Below the pieces are notes generated by a model that saw nothing but the letters and a program-made list of their open reading frames with translations, had not been told where the DNA came from and did not search any database. Shown piece by piece: positions 1 to 8,824 of a stretch of 64,000 bases of DNA. This DNA is from Nemertoderma westbladi (taxonomy: Eukaryota; Xenacoelomorpha; Nemertodermatida; Nemertodermatidae): positions 1 to 64,000 of the forward strand of contig JAUCBJ010008878.1 in assembly GCA_032718475.1 (NCBI GenBank). The letters are read 5' to 3'. The position numbers and the translations under genes are program-made. The stretch's first letter is position 1. Every line of letters starts with the position of its first letter.

Positions 1-9
1 AAATGAGCA

Positions 10-15
10 TTTATT
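10..15 (-). promoter_or_regulatory. polyadenylation signal of the SNX29-like gene
   Basis: Read on the minus strand this is AATAAA, about 30 bases after the stop codon at 44-46. It would give a very short 3' UTR. The cleavage site would fall at or beyond the window edge. Confidence 0.5.
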
Positions 16-43
16 AGCTTAATTTAACTTAACAGATAAATAA

Positions 44-3000
44 TTATAAACCCTGATAAGCTTCCCTTGCGGTTTCGGTTTGAGCTGATGGGGAATCCTT
101 GAAGAAAGGAACCCCATGGCAGAAACTGCGTTTCGAGTTGAGTAACTGTGGGTTCGAACGGACAATGTGGTTGACTGCGACCCTCAGATAGGTCTGCAAC
201 AAATCCCTGCGTGACTCAACCAGCTTCGGGTCTAGGTTGCCAAGCGACCGCTTGGGAGGGAACTTGACCCCAGATAGGGTGGGGAACGCGGTCGACACTT
301 GGTTGTGAAAAGCGCGGAACTGTGTGTAACGACGATAAACGTTCCACTCGATATTGCCGTTTCCCAACCGCACGTAAACCTGGTAGACGTGGAACGGCCC
401 ACTGTAGGACTCCTGTAGCATGGCAACCGGGATCCATATGCACACGGCGAGACTGATAGGACTGGAACGCCCCCCTCCTACCCCCTTGGCTCTAGGGGGA
501 AGCGGAGGCGGTCCGTCGTTGAGATACTGTAATTGACCAATAAGACGATCTTTAGCGACCAGTCTCATATGCAACAGTTCGTTAAACTGCATCAACTCCC
601 CGTGCATTTCGGCCATTTGGACTAACTGTTTCTCGTATTGTTCTACTTCCTCGAGTAGCTCCACTTCCCCCCGACTCCTCATAGACTGAGCAGCTGGATC
701 CAGCCGAGGTAACCCCTCTATTAACCTATCATCCTTCTGCACAGCAGCCACGTACCGCTTCAGTTGGCGTTTAATCACCTCGTTTTCCCTCTGTAATCCT
801 CGAGTCCGCGCTTCCACTCGAACCAGTTCCGCCTTGCGTTCCAACTCCAACGCATTAATTCTTTCCCTTAACGATGAATTCATCTCCATATGATGTTCTA
901 ATAACTTCCTGGTATTACCATTTTGTTCTTCTAACTCTTCGTTTTTTATCATTAGAGCAACAACCGACTGCCTCAAACTATCAATGTCTTCAGTGGTCAC
1001 CCGCGTATCGGCGGTTGTTGTGCTCGTTATCGATTGGTCACAAACGTCATCCAACGATTCGCCAGAACCAGCCGCTCCCAATATAAAATCTGTTTCGGTA
1101 TCACAATCCCCGAACACTATCTCTTTCCCGCATTGAAAGTTCCCATTAGCCCAACAGTTACCGTCCAGTGTCTCTAAAGGCGAAATATTCTCACATTGAA
1201 GGTCTCCATTAGTTGCCTTGCTTTCACTAATAAAGATCTTATCATTTTCTTTCCATTGCGAACCCTTACTGATTATGCTACTATTTTCAGTCTCAACAAC
1301 TTCAAGACGACCAAAATCACTCACTGTTGTGTATTGTGTTGGTTCCCGAATTGGATGTTGTGCTGTTTCCATTTGTGTTGGTATCCGAATTGGATGTTGT
1401 GTTGTTTCCATTTGTGTTGGTAGCCGAATTGGATGTTGTGTTGTTTCCATTTGTGTTAGTAGCCGAATTGGATTTTGTGTTGGTTCCATTTGTGGTGGTA
1501 CCCGAATTGGATGTTGTGTTGTTTCCATTTGTGTTGATACCCGAATTGGATGTTGCGTTGGTACCATTTGTGTTGGTTCCCGAATTGGATGTTGTGTTGT
1601 TTCCATTTGTGTTGCTACCCGAATTGGATGTTGTGTTGTTTCCATTTGTGTTGCTACCCGAATTGGATGTTGTGTTGTTTCCATTTGTGTTGGAAGTTGT
1701 GTGCTTTCCGTTAGAGATGATGGATGATGTGTTGTTTGGAATTGAGTTGTTTCCATTTTAATAGGATGTTGTGTTGTCTCCATTTGTGATGTATTTTGTG
1801 GTGTTTCCCCTGCATTACCTTCAATGAACAATCCATCCTCGGAAAATATTTCAATCTCTCCCACCCTAACATCCCTATAATATATCCCTGCAGCGAAGGA
1901 ATCGCTTAAGGAACTGCTGGTATTAGGCAATGAACCACCAATGGATGACTCATCGGGACTATAGCTTGACACATTGGCAGGAGACTGGATCGTGAAGGGT
2001 TTACTGACAGGGGGAGATTCTCCGAATCCGTCATCTGCTGTTAGGTAGGAAGTGACTTCGGAAGAACTTTCATCGAATGAGCTGACATTTGGTACCCCAT
2101 CTAGAGTGGCTGAACGCAACTGGTCTGATAACGAAACCAAATTATTGAGAGTTTCATCAAGAGTTTCGTCAAGAGTTTCGTCATCAAGATGTTCAACACA
2201 ATTAAATATCTGTGACATGATCAAATGTGATTTCTTTATCGATAAGATAGATGTCGAATTTTTGGGGAATTTCGAAGGTGAATTAAGTTCTTCCCTAGAG
2301 GAAGGCGAATCAGAGTTATTGCAACTTACTGCCGAATCGCTGCGAAAACTTCGCGTTGCGGTCTGACTTTGTAATTTATCATTACTCCCTCCGTCTATAA
2401 GCGATATGTGCGCAGGAAGCTTAGCTTTGCTACGTTTTCGTTGTCGCAGTAACGGTGCCTCTAGACTCCCGGAGGAGACAGGGAGAGGTGCGAAGTCCGT
2501 TCGAACACCGATATTGTGTCGAGGTGGAATATTAAAGTCCGCGTTGTCAATATTAATAGCAAATATAATGGAATCGAGCCCGGCGGCTATTCGGGGAAGC
2601 AAACTGGCACATTCGTCGTTCCTTAGAAACGCATAATCGTGGTAGAAACGCTTGAGTGTAGACGGGAAATCCAAAATTGTTTGGAAAAAGCGTTCTAGCG
2701 AATGCTCATTGAGAGCGGAGCGAATCCATGTTCGGAACGACCCGGTAGGGGTGCGAATGTGTCGGAGTTGGACAAATCGTGCAGATTCATCTGGACTTAG
2801 GTGAAGCACGACCAAACTCCAGGGGCTCTGAGTGGGGGTGTCCAAGGCATCCTTAATGATTTCGTTGAGTTTAAGGGCGACGTCTCTAATGGACGTGGCC
2901 GTGTTGTCCCAGGTTGAGTCGCCCAATCCATGGTAGAACACCTCCTCGAGATACTCTAGCAAGGTTTTTATCTGGCTATCTTTCTCTGAGGCTAGCTCAG

Positions 3001-3136
3001 TTCTACCCCCGTAACGGATTTGACATTCCTTAACGGCCGCAAGGAGACCTTCCTGCAGTTTTTCGCGTTCGTTAAAAAAATCGTATTTTATATTTTTTGT
3101 CCTATTTGTCGCTATCGGTTTTGATGGTTTACTCAT
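44..3136 (-). CDS. SNX29: Sorting nexin-29-like protein (RUN, coiled coil, PX)
   Basis: One open frame encodes about 1030 residues from the ATG at 3136; an upstream in-frame ATG pair at 3161-3166 would add ten. I chose 3136 because family members begin shortly before the RUN domain. An N-terminal RUN domain (about residues 20-205) shows the family signatures CQIRYGG, ALNEHSLERFF and FAINIDNADFN. An acidic/Ser-Thr-rich low-complexity centre follows, with nine 13-residue repeats, then a coiled coil (about residues 720-880). The C-terminal PX domain (about 905-1015) shows HVYQVYVR, WNVYRRYTQFRAFH and FPPKRSLGN, the phosphoinositide-binding type. Family knowledge: SNX29 is a little-studied endosomal sorting nexin. 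Odd points: no introns, although vertebrate SNX29 has many, and an expanded repeat. It is either an intronless lineage-specific gene or a retrocopy under selection; the intact 3.1-kb frame argues against a dead copy. Confidence 0.9.
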   Translation of the reverse strand: MSKPSKPIATNRTKNIKYDFFNEREKLQEGLLAAVKECQIRYGGRTELASEKDSQIKTLLEYLEEVFYHGLGDSTWDNTATSIRDVALKLNEIIKDALDTPTQSPWSLVVLHLSPDESARFVQLRHIRTPTGSFRTWIRSALNEHSLERFFQTILDFPSTLKRFYHDYAFLRNDECASLLPRIAAGLDSIIFAINIDNADFNIPPRHNIGVRTDFAPLPVSSGSLEAPLLRQRKRSKAKLPAHISLIDGGSNDKLQSQTATRSFRSDSAVSCNNSDSPSSREELNSPSKFPKNSTSILSIKKSHLIMSQIFNCVEHLDDETLDETLDETLNNLVSLSDQLRSATLDGVPNVSSFDESSSEVTSYLTADDGFGESPPVSKPFTIQSPANVSSYSPDESSIGGSLPNTSSSLSDSFAAGIYYRDVRVGEIEIFSEDGLFIEGNAGETPQNTSQMETTQHPIKMETTQFQTTHHPSSLTESTQLPTQMETTQHPIRVATQMETTQHPIRVATQMETTQHPIREPTQMVPTQHPIRVSTQMETTQHPIRVPPQMEPTQNPIRLLTQMETTQHPIRLPTQMETTQHPIRIPTQMETAQHPIREPTQYTTVSDFGRLEVVETENSSIISKGSQWKENDKIFISESKATNGDLQCENISPLETLDGNCWANGNFQCGKEIVFGDCDTETDFILGAAGSGESLDDVCDQSITSTTTADTRVTTEDIDSLRQSVVALMIKNEELEEQNGNTRKLLEHHMEMNSSLRERINALELERKAELVRVEARTRGLQRENEVIKRQLKRYVAAVQKDDRLIEGLPRLDPAAQSMRSRGEVELLEEVEQYEKQLVQMAEMHGELMQFNELLHMRLVAKDRLIGQLQYLNDGPPPLPPRAKGVGGGRSSPISLAVCIWIPVAMLQESYSGPFHVYQVYVRLGNGNIEWNVYRRYTQFRAFHNQVSTAFPTLSGVKFPPKRSLGNLDPKLVESRRDLLQTYLRVAVNHIVRSNPQLLNSKRSFCHGVPFFKDSPSAQTETAREAYQGL
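1334..1687 (-). repeat. 39-bp in-frame minisatellite inside SNX29
   Basis: Nine tandem 39-bp units encode the 13-residue unit TQMETTQHPIRVA with variants (VPTQ, EPTQN, RLP, IREP). Every unit keeps the frame. More degenerate relatives (TQHPIKMETTQ) extend the array to about 1790. It lies in the disordered region between the RUN domain and the coiled coil. Confidence 0.9.
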
Positions 3137-3238
3137 AATCGGTAGGCCTACTGCATTTTGCATCATTGACAGATCGATAATGGATAACAATAGCCTGATA
3201 GCTAAAAAAAAAGCTGCAAGGACAGAACAGCAGAACAA

Positions 3239-5628
3239 AGGCTGGAAAGCAGTACCGGTCAGCCGGTAGGTCAGTAGGTAGCCTAGGTCAGGTAGGTAAT
3301 ATTATGTATGTTATAACTTATACCTCAGTACCTGTATACAGTTATATGCAGATATCTATACGACATGCATGGACCACCAATGCTGCAATGGACTGCAGGA
3401 CTTGACAGCTAATTACAATTAATTACGTCCTCTACAGTTCTGCCATGGCCTGGTTCTGCAGTTGACAGTAAGCTGTTAAGATATACCTGTAATACTGTAA
3501 TAAGCCTGACAGCCTGAAGTCAGTTATCAGGTTATGTCCAAGGACTACAGTAATCTGGGGTGACTTCGATACACTTTTTACATTTTGACTTCGATATACT
3601 TTTTACATTTAACTGTGAATATCTTTTAAAGTTTTTATCCTACAGAGATGTTATAAAAAGAAAGTTTGTTAGTAGATATGAGTATAACACTACACAACAC
3701 GTACACCACTAGACGAATGCACTTTTTGAGGTGCTTAGTCTAGTGGTGTTTTTTTTTTTCAACCAGCTGTATCATAAGTCATCCCACATAATGGGGTGCT
3801 TGATACACAAGCAAATTTTCCGCAATAATAGCACTCTGTCTGTATGTGAATGCGTTCGGGTCATGTTGTAGGCTGTGGGGGTGACTTAGCTCGATTTAGC
3901 TTTGTGTATTGCTTTGTTCTAGCTCGGTGTAGGTCGGAATAGCTACAGTACATAATGTGTAATGTAAAATATTTCGCCGCTACTTTACTTACGCTTACGT
4001 ACCATACAGTACTTTATTTTAGATTAAACAATTTTAGACTCATCTCATGTATTAATTTATTTGTACTTATTTAGACAGTTTTTTTTATTTTTATTGTACT
4101 TGAAATCGCACCTTCTAGTTCTACTAAATGTATATTGATGCACTGTATATTGGAGTATTTAAGTTTTTTGTCCGTTTTAATTTGTAAACCAACCTCTGTA
4201 TGTCCTACGTCGGTCTCAGTAGTTATTCGTTTTGTTTCTTTTAGTACTGTAGTTCAATTTTAATGTTCGTTTTTATTTGCGTTTTATGGGCACTATATTT
4301 TATGAATTTTAAAGTTCGTTTTATAAGTAAATATTGTATGGAGTTAATCGTTTTTTTTCTTATTATTTAAGTTCGCTTTATTTCCGTTTTATGGGCATAG
4401 CTTACTCGCCCTGTAATTTATGAATATGAATAATAGTATTGTATTAATTGTTATAGCTCGGTATAGCTAGGTATTAGGTCGATATATCTCGGTCGGGCTC
4501 GGGCCTAATACAGTATATACAGTAGCAGGCCATCATGGCCTAACATTAAACCCATATTTACTCCATCCACACTCCAATCCTACTGTACTTACATTTCTAT
4601 GTACTGTAACTGCCTGTCCCAGGCTATATACAGTAGCACAGGAATTAGCGCAGGAAAATTCAGAGCGGTTAATAATTATTATCTGTTCGGAATGATACTG
4701 TTTTGATTTTTCAGAAGTCAGTTGAATAGGCCTACAGATTTAACAGTGATACTGTAGCTATCCCGAAAGAAAATAAATGAGAATTAATCAATTTCAATTC
4801 ATTGTTTTGCAATAAAAACAGTTATTTTTAGAAAATTTGAAATTTAAAATAAAAAAAAACACAATCACCCACGTTGATTCCAAAGAAACATGTTACTACA
4901 GTAGTTTTGAAAACAGAGCATATACTGTAAGACATTATAGCGTAGAAGATCATTTTGTGAAAAATGTATATTCTGGTTCGGACTTTAAACAAATTTAATC
5001 AATATAATCCGTGTTTTTGTTGCAATATGGTTTTCAAAATGTTCATTTCGAACCTACTTTCCTTAGGCCCTACAGTACACTAAAAGCGGTTGAAGTTGTT
5101 AATGAGATTGGTTGGCCAGTTGTATACAATTGCCGTAGACTATACATCATGTTCATGTCATACGCTTACGTACTTTCTATATGTTGTTATCATCTATCAA
5201 GTCAACCGAAACAATGAACTTTGTGTTCTCCGTAAACAAGGAAGTTCATTATCGCTCATAAAATCTACGTTTATGTACGGAACTCTTGTCATATCTGTTT
5301 CTAGGTAAATACTTCTGCATGTGTTACTACTGTATAATGATTTCTAGTGTAGAATTATTATTTTATAAGTAATATAAGGCGAAACATACCGTCGTCAAAT
5401 ACTCCAAAACATAGGCCTACACTGATCTGACTTCCTACAGATACAGTACAAGTATAAACTAAGTAAGAAAGTATAACTTTTGACTGTCTAACTTTGAAGA
5501 CGTTAGACTTCCTCTTAATCTACACCCTAACCTAAAGGCGCACTGAGGATTGATAACAGGCAGGTATTGGCAAATAATATGTTTCAAAAGTAATATATTT
5601 TAGAGTTGTTACTGTCATGTATCCCTAA
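3239..5628. other. non-coding stretch upstream of SNX29
   Basis: No supported gene. It holds the 5' flank of SNX29, with an ACCGGT-rich patch at 3250-3275 resembling the one upstream of NRBP, a duplicated motif at 3558-3610 and AT-rich unique sequence. The only marked structure is the hairpin at 3703. Confidence 0.6.
3703..3759 (+). other. hairpin followed by a T tract
   Basis: ACACCACTAGAC at 3703-3714 pairs with GTCTAGTGGTGT at 3738-3749. An inner GCAC/GTGC pairing follows, and the run ends in about ten T. The shape resembles a small Pol III-terminated hairpin or a very short inverted-repeat element; no A or B box is visible. Confidence 0.4.
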
Positions 5629-5703
5629 CCCTAAGTCATAAGGTCCAATGGTAATGTCCAAAATTCCACAAAATTTCTTAGACCAAAGCCTTATGACTTA
5701 GGG
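5629..5703. repeat. short inverted-repeat hairpin (MITE-like)
   Basis: CCCTAAGTCATAAGG at the left is repeated in reverse complement (CCTTATGACTTAGGG) at the right, around a loop of about 45 bases. Probably a tiny non-autonomous DNA element. Confidence 0.55.
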
Positions 5704-5891
5704 GTATTAAATCCTCGCGCTTAGTGATTGGCTGAAATAATATCCACCCCAAGCGATTGGATAATTTATCGAAATATAATGAGAGGCCTATTTGAATATG
5801 ACATACTGTACAACAGTACCGTAATTGGTAGCCTACAATTTAGGAAATTGAGGATTTTCAAAGGATTCCCCCCAATATCAGCCTAACATTT

Positions 5892-6018
5892 GCGGGCAGA
5901 TATATTACAGCATAATTGTGTATTTAAGCTCTCCTCTAAATCAGCCAATCATTAGCGGGCGGATTTATTACAGCATAATTGTGTATTTAAGCTCTCCTCC
6001 TAAATCAGCCAATCGCTA
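5892..6018. repeat. two tandem copies of a ~63-bp unit
   Basis: Two head-to-tail units share GCGGGCxGATxTATTACAG, then a common GTGTATTTAAGCTCTCCT stretch and CAGCCAATC. An inverted relative (AGTGATTGGCTG) lies near 5722, so the array may be part of a larger decayed palindromic element. Confidence 0.6.
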
Positions 6019-7130
6019 AGGGGAAGGTAAAATCACATAGATGTGTCCATTTATATCAACCCCTAAAATAGGAGGAGAAATTAATCAATTTGTGAATTAT
6101 TACACCCCGTAAATAATAAATCCGCACCCTTTTGGGTAGCGGGGTTTTAAAACCAAATGTATGCCATAATATTATATGTTAATAAATTCACAAATAAGAA
6201 AAAGTCAGAAAGAACGAAACGACTGAAAGACTGAAACGACGGTTTTCAATATCTTTGCGAATGTTTATGTTTATTCCCTTAGCAATCTTATTGCCAATTG
6301 CCGCTCCTATACTGTTAGTGCCATAGATACAATACTGAAGCAACCAACAGATAACATAACACAACATAATCATCAGATCCTGGATTCTATAGCCAGGTCG
6401 GTGGAAAAACAGTTCAAAAATAAATTACGGTTGGCTGCTGAGTTAGTTTTCCAAGCGGTGTCAAGAGGATAGATAGGTAGGCCTACTGTTCCCTGGGTTG
6501 CTGGCGCATCCCGGTGCTGACGGACACCGGCTGTCACTCATCCTGGACCTGCCCTGCATTGTTTTTTTTTTGCCAAAACGTAGCGGCAGCCACACTCTTT
6601 AAATCACTTAGCTTTAAGTAGGCCTACCTGTCTGCGGTCTGCATGTGTGATGTGCTCTTCTTACTGGTCCGCAATGCCTAATCTCTAAAATCACATACGG
6701 AATCTTCTCCATAGGAATCCATTACATACGCACATACGCGTATGTGCATACGGATACGGCAAATGCATACGGATACGGCGAAAAGTTATACCCATTTTTT
6801 ACCGCTTCCAACATAATTAACTAATTAACTGCTTTCTCTTAGCTTCTCGAAGGCCCCATGAAAATTCTACTTGGAAAATTTCTAAACTTTTGCCAAACCT
6901 CTGTAGGCCTACATGTGTACCAAGTTTGGTTAGATTTCATCGAACATTGCCTGAGTTATTAACGTTTAAATTTTGGACGCTACAGAACAACAGGTCAAGA
7001 ACGAGAGACACACCGATTGAGATAGTGGCACCAGTATGATAAGCATACATGTAATGACTGCCTACTGACCTAGTAAGGTACGGTAATCACTGTTATACTG
7101 TAGGCCTAATTATTTAGTTTCAGTATCAGT
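6019..7130. other. non-coding stretch
   Basis: No gene supported. It contains palindromic GTATGTGCATACGG-type words at 6730-6780, several TAGGCCTA words and a transposon-like segment around 6900-6975. No frame has recognisable domains. Confidence 0.5.
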
Positions 7131-7139
7131 ATCAGTACA

Positions 7140-7370
7140 AAGCAAACAGTCGGCTGAAGTTGAAGGTGCCCTGAAGACTCCTCTTTTGATAGCTGCTACC
7201 CGAGGGTAGGGGTTGGCGCTTTTCCTACTCCAAGATTTGCTCCCAGTAATTCATCTGGTCCTCATTTTATCGAACCCAGGGGATGGAAGGCTGAGTGAAC
7301 CTGGGCGGGGCTCGAACCTACAACCAAAATATTGCAGGCCCGCGCTCAACCAAAGAGGTACTCCGCCTTG
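7140..7370 (-). mobile_element. tRNA-derived SINE (reverse orientation)
   Basis: On the minus strand the element starts with a tRNA-like head: A-box-like sequence at the right end, then a B box with GGTTCGAGCCCC. The body carries a GGGTTCGATAAAATGAGGACC segment and ends in GGGTAGCAGC-type sequence. It is bounded by a perfect 9-bp target-site duplication, ATCAGTACA, at 7131-7139 and 7371-7379. The same family occurs at 41224-41459. The central body resembles the Ceph domain known from cephalopod SINEs, judged from memory of the pattern. Confidence 0.88.
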
Positions 7371-7379
7371 ATCAGTACA

Positions 7380-8070
7380 GTCCGTATATTATCGTAATAA
7401 ATTACCAGTACTAAAATGTAAGTTCGTTTGATACGGGGTGTGTGAGTGAGTGTGTGAGATTCGGTTTTGAGGAGTGGCAAATATCATACATAATAGAAAA
7501 AATATATAGGCCCCTAATAAATCCATTACAAAATAATATATATTATTTATATATACTGTATATTTCTAATAATAAAAAAAGAAAAAAATAATTATTTTAT
7601 TATTATTATTAACTGAATAAACCACTTACAATCCATTTTATTATTAAATCACCTAGGGCTTGCAACAACAATGATATTATTTACTAGGCCTATATTTACA
7701 AGATTGTTTAAGTAGTTTGGCTTTATTAAGGATACAGTAGAGTACAGGTACAGGAAGTTTGATTTGATTAATTGGGACGATGTAATAAATATATTTGAAG
7801 ATGCAAAATCAAAATCTAGGAGAGTATTAATTGTAATCCTACTGTACAGTAGTATAAACATTTTTAAAAAATGTAATAATATTTTAAAATCGGTAATAAA
7901 ATCGGAATTTTATGAATTTGTAGGTGGAGTAGTGGGGGGCTGTCAGCTTGTCACATGGCGTCAGAAAGCTGTAATTTTCGCTTCGGCGTTTTTTGTGGTT
8001 GCTGATTTCATTTCTGATACCAGTTTAGTGTTTGGCAACGTGGGGTTCTTCCTGGTCGGTGACTCGCTTA
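7380..8070. other. non-coding stretch
   Basis: AT-rich, with (TG)n-like sequence at 7438-7465 and A/T-rich simple sequence at 7540-7620. A 113-codon open frame from 7764 has no recognisable features and is not supported. Confidence 0.5.
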
Positions 8071-8345
8071 AGCCCCGTTCACATCCAATGGGGCGTGAGC
8101 GGTAAAGTAGTCTGGCAGTATTGAAGCGGTAAGCCAGCAGTACACTACCCGGAGCCCATTCACACCCAACGGTACCGTTGCGGTAACTGATTGTCTATCT
8201 GTAGACTGTGAATTCAACAGGAAATTACATTAATTGTTTTAACATTGTTTAAATGGGCTGCGGTACACCGCGCGGTTTAGCGCACAACTACCTGTTGGGT
8301 CATTCACAGTCAGCGGTGTACCGTTCCATTGTATGTGAACAGGCT
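8071..8345. mobile_element. Harbinger-like MITE
   Basis: Terminal inverted repeats AGCCCCGTTCACATCCAATGG (left) and CCATTGTATGTGAACAGGCT (right) bound 275 bases without a gene. The flanks are TTA and TTT, close to the 3-bp TWA duplication of PIF/Harbinger elements. Internal segments repeat the CCATTCACACCCAACGG theme, so it may be nested or rearranged. Confidence 0.6.
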
Positions 8346-8805
8346 TTTTCGAATTCGTGGAGTGATTTCCGTTGCTAGTGTTAATGTTAGGCGAAATCTA
8401 GTCATTATTCAGTAAACTAATGCAACCTATCACTTTTTCAGCATTCATTTTGAAATCATGCAATATTAAAATCATCATATCTTCAAAATTAAACAAGTTG
8501 GGTACCCTGTGTCTATCTTTCATTTTTAGAATCGCCATTAACATCTGACACTAAAATCGAAAAAATGTTATTTATTTAATTTGTTTGGCATATAAAGGGC
8601 GACCTCCCTACCCATGATTATTGTGCATAGTGATTTGCTGCTACATTGTACGAATGGATTATTACAATCATAAAATATATACATACATACATACGTGTAT
8701 TTTGTGAAATTGTTAAGGTGAGGTATGAAACCTTTAAGTTACGTTATGTATAGGTAATTTCAGCATAAATATTTTGAAGTTGTCTTAAAATTATTGTATT
8801 TTTAT

Positions 8806-8807
8806 AG
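8806..8807 (+). promoter_or_regulatory. probable 3' splice site in the 5' UTR of ARM-TIR gene 1
   Basis: A pyrimidine-rich tract ending in TTTTTATAG lies 17 bases before the start codon. The identical TTTTTATAG|AAGTA junction precedes the paralogue at 24568-24569, while sequence further upstream is unlike. This suggests a shared non-coding first exon spliced to a single coding exon. Confidence 0.5.
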
Positions 8808-8824
8808 AAGTATCAATTCTCAAA

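Noticed and set aside
1196-1761. Plus-strand open frames of repetitive VLFPFVLVPELD / GCCVVSICVG type
   Set aside because: They are antisense shadows of the SNX29 coding minisatellite.
3137-3238. Hydrophobic N-terminal extension of SNX29 (MFCCSVLAAFFLAIRLLLSII), signal-peptide-like
   Set aside because: It would start at a non-ATG codon (CAA on plus, TTG on minus); family members have no signal peptide, and the first ATG lies further in.
7764-8105. 113-codon frame as a gene
   Set aside because: Runs into the MITE at 8071, has no domain and lies in AT-rich non-coding sequence.
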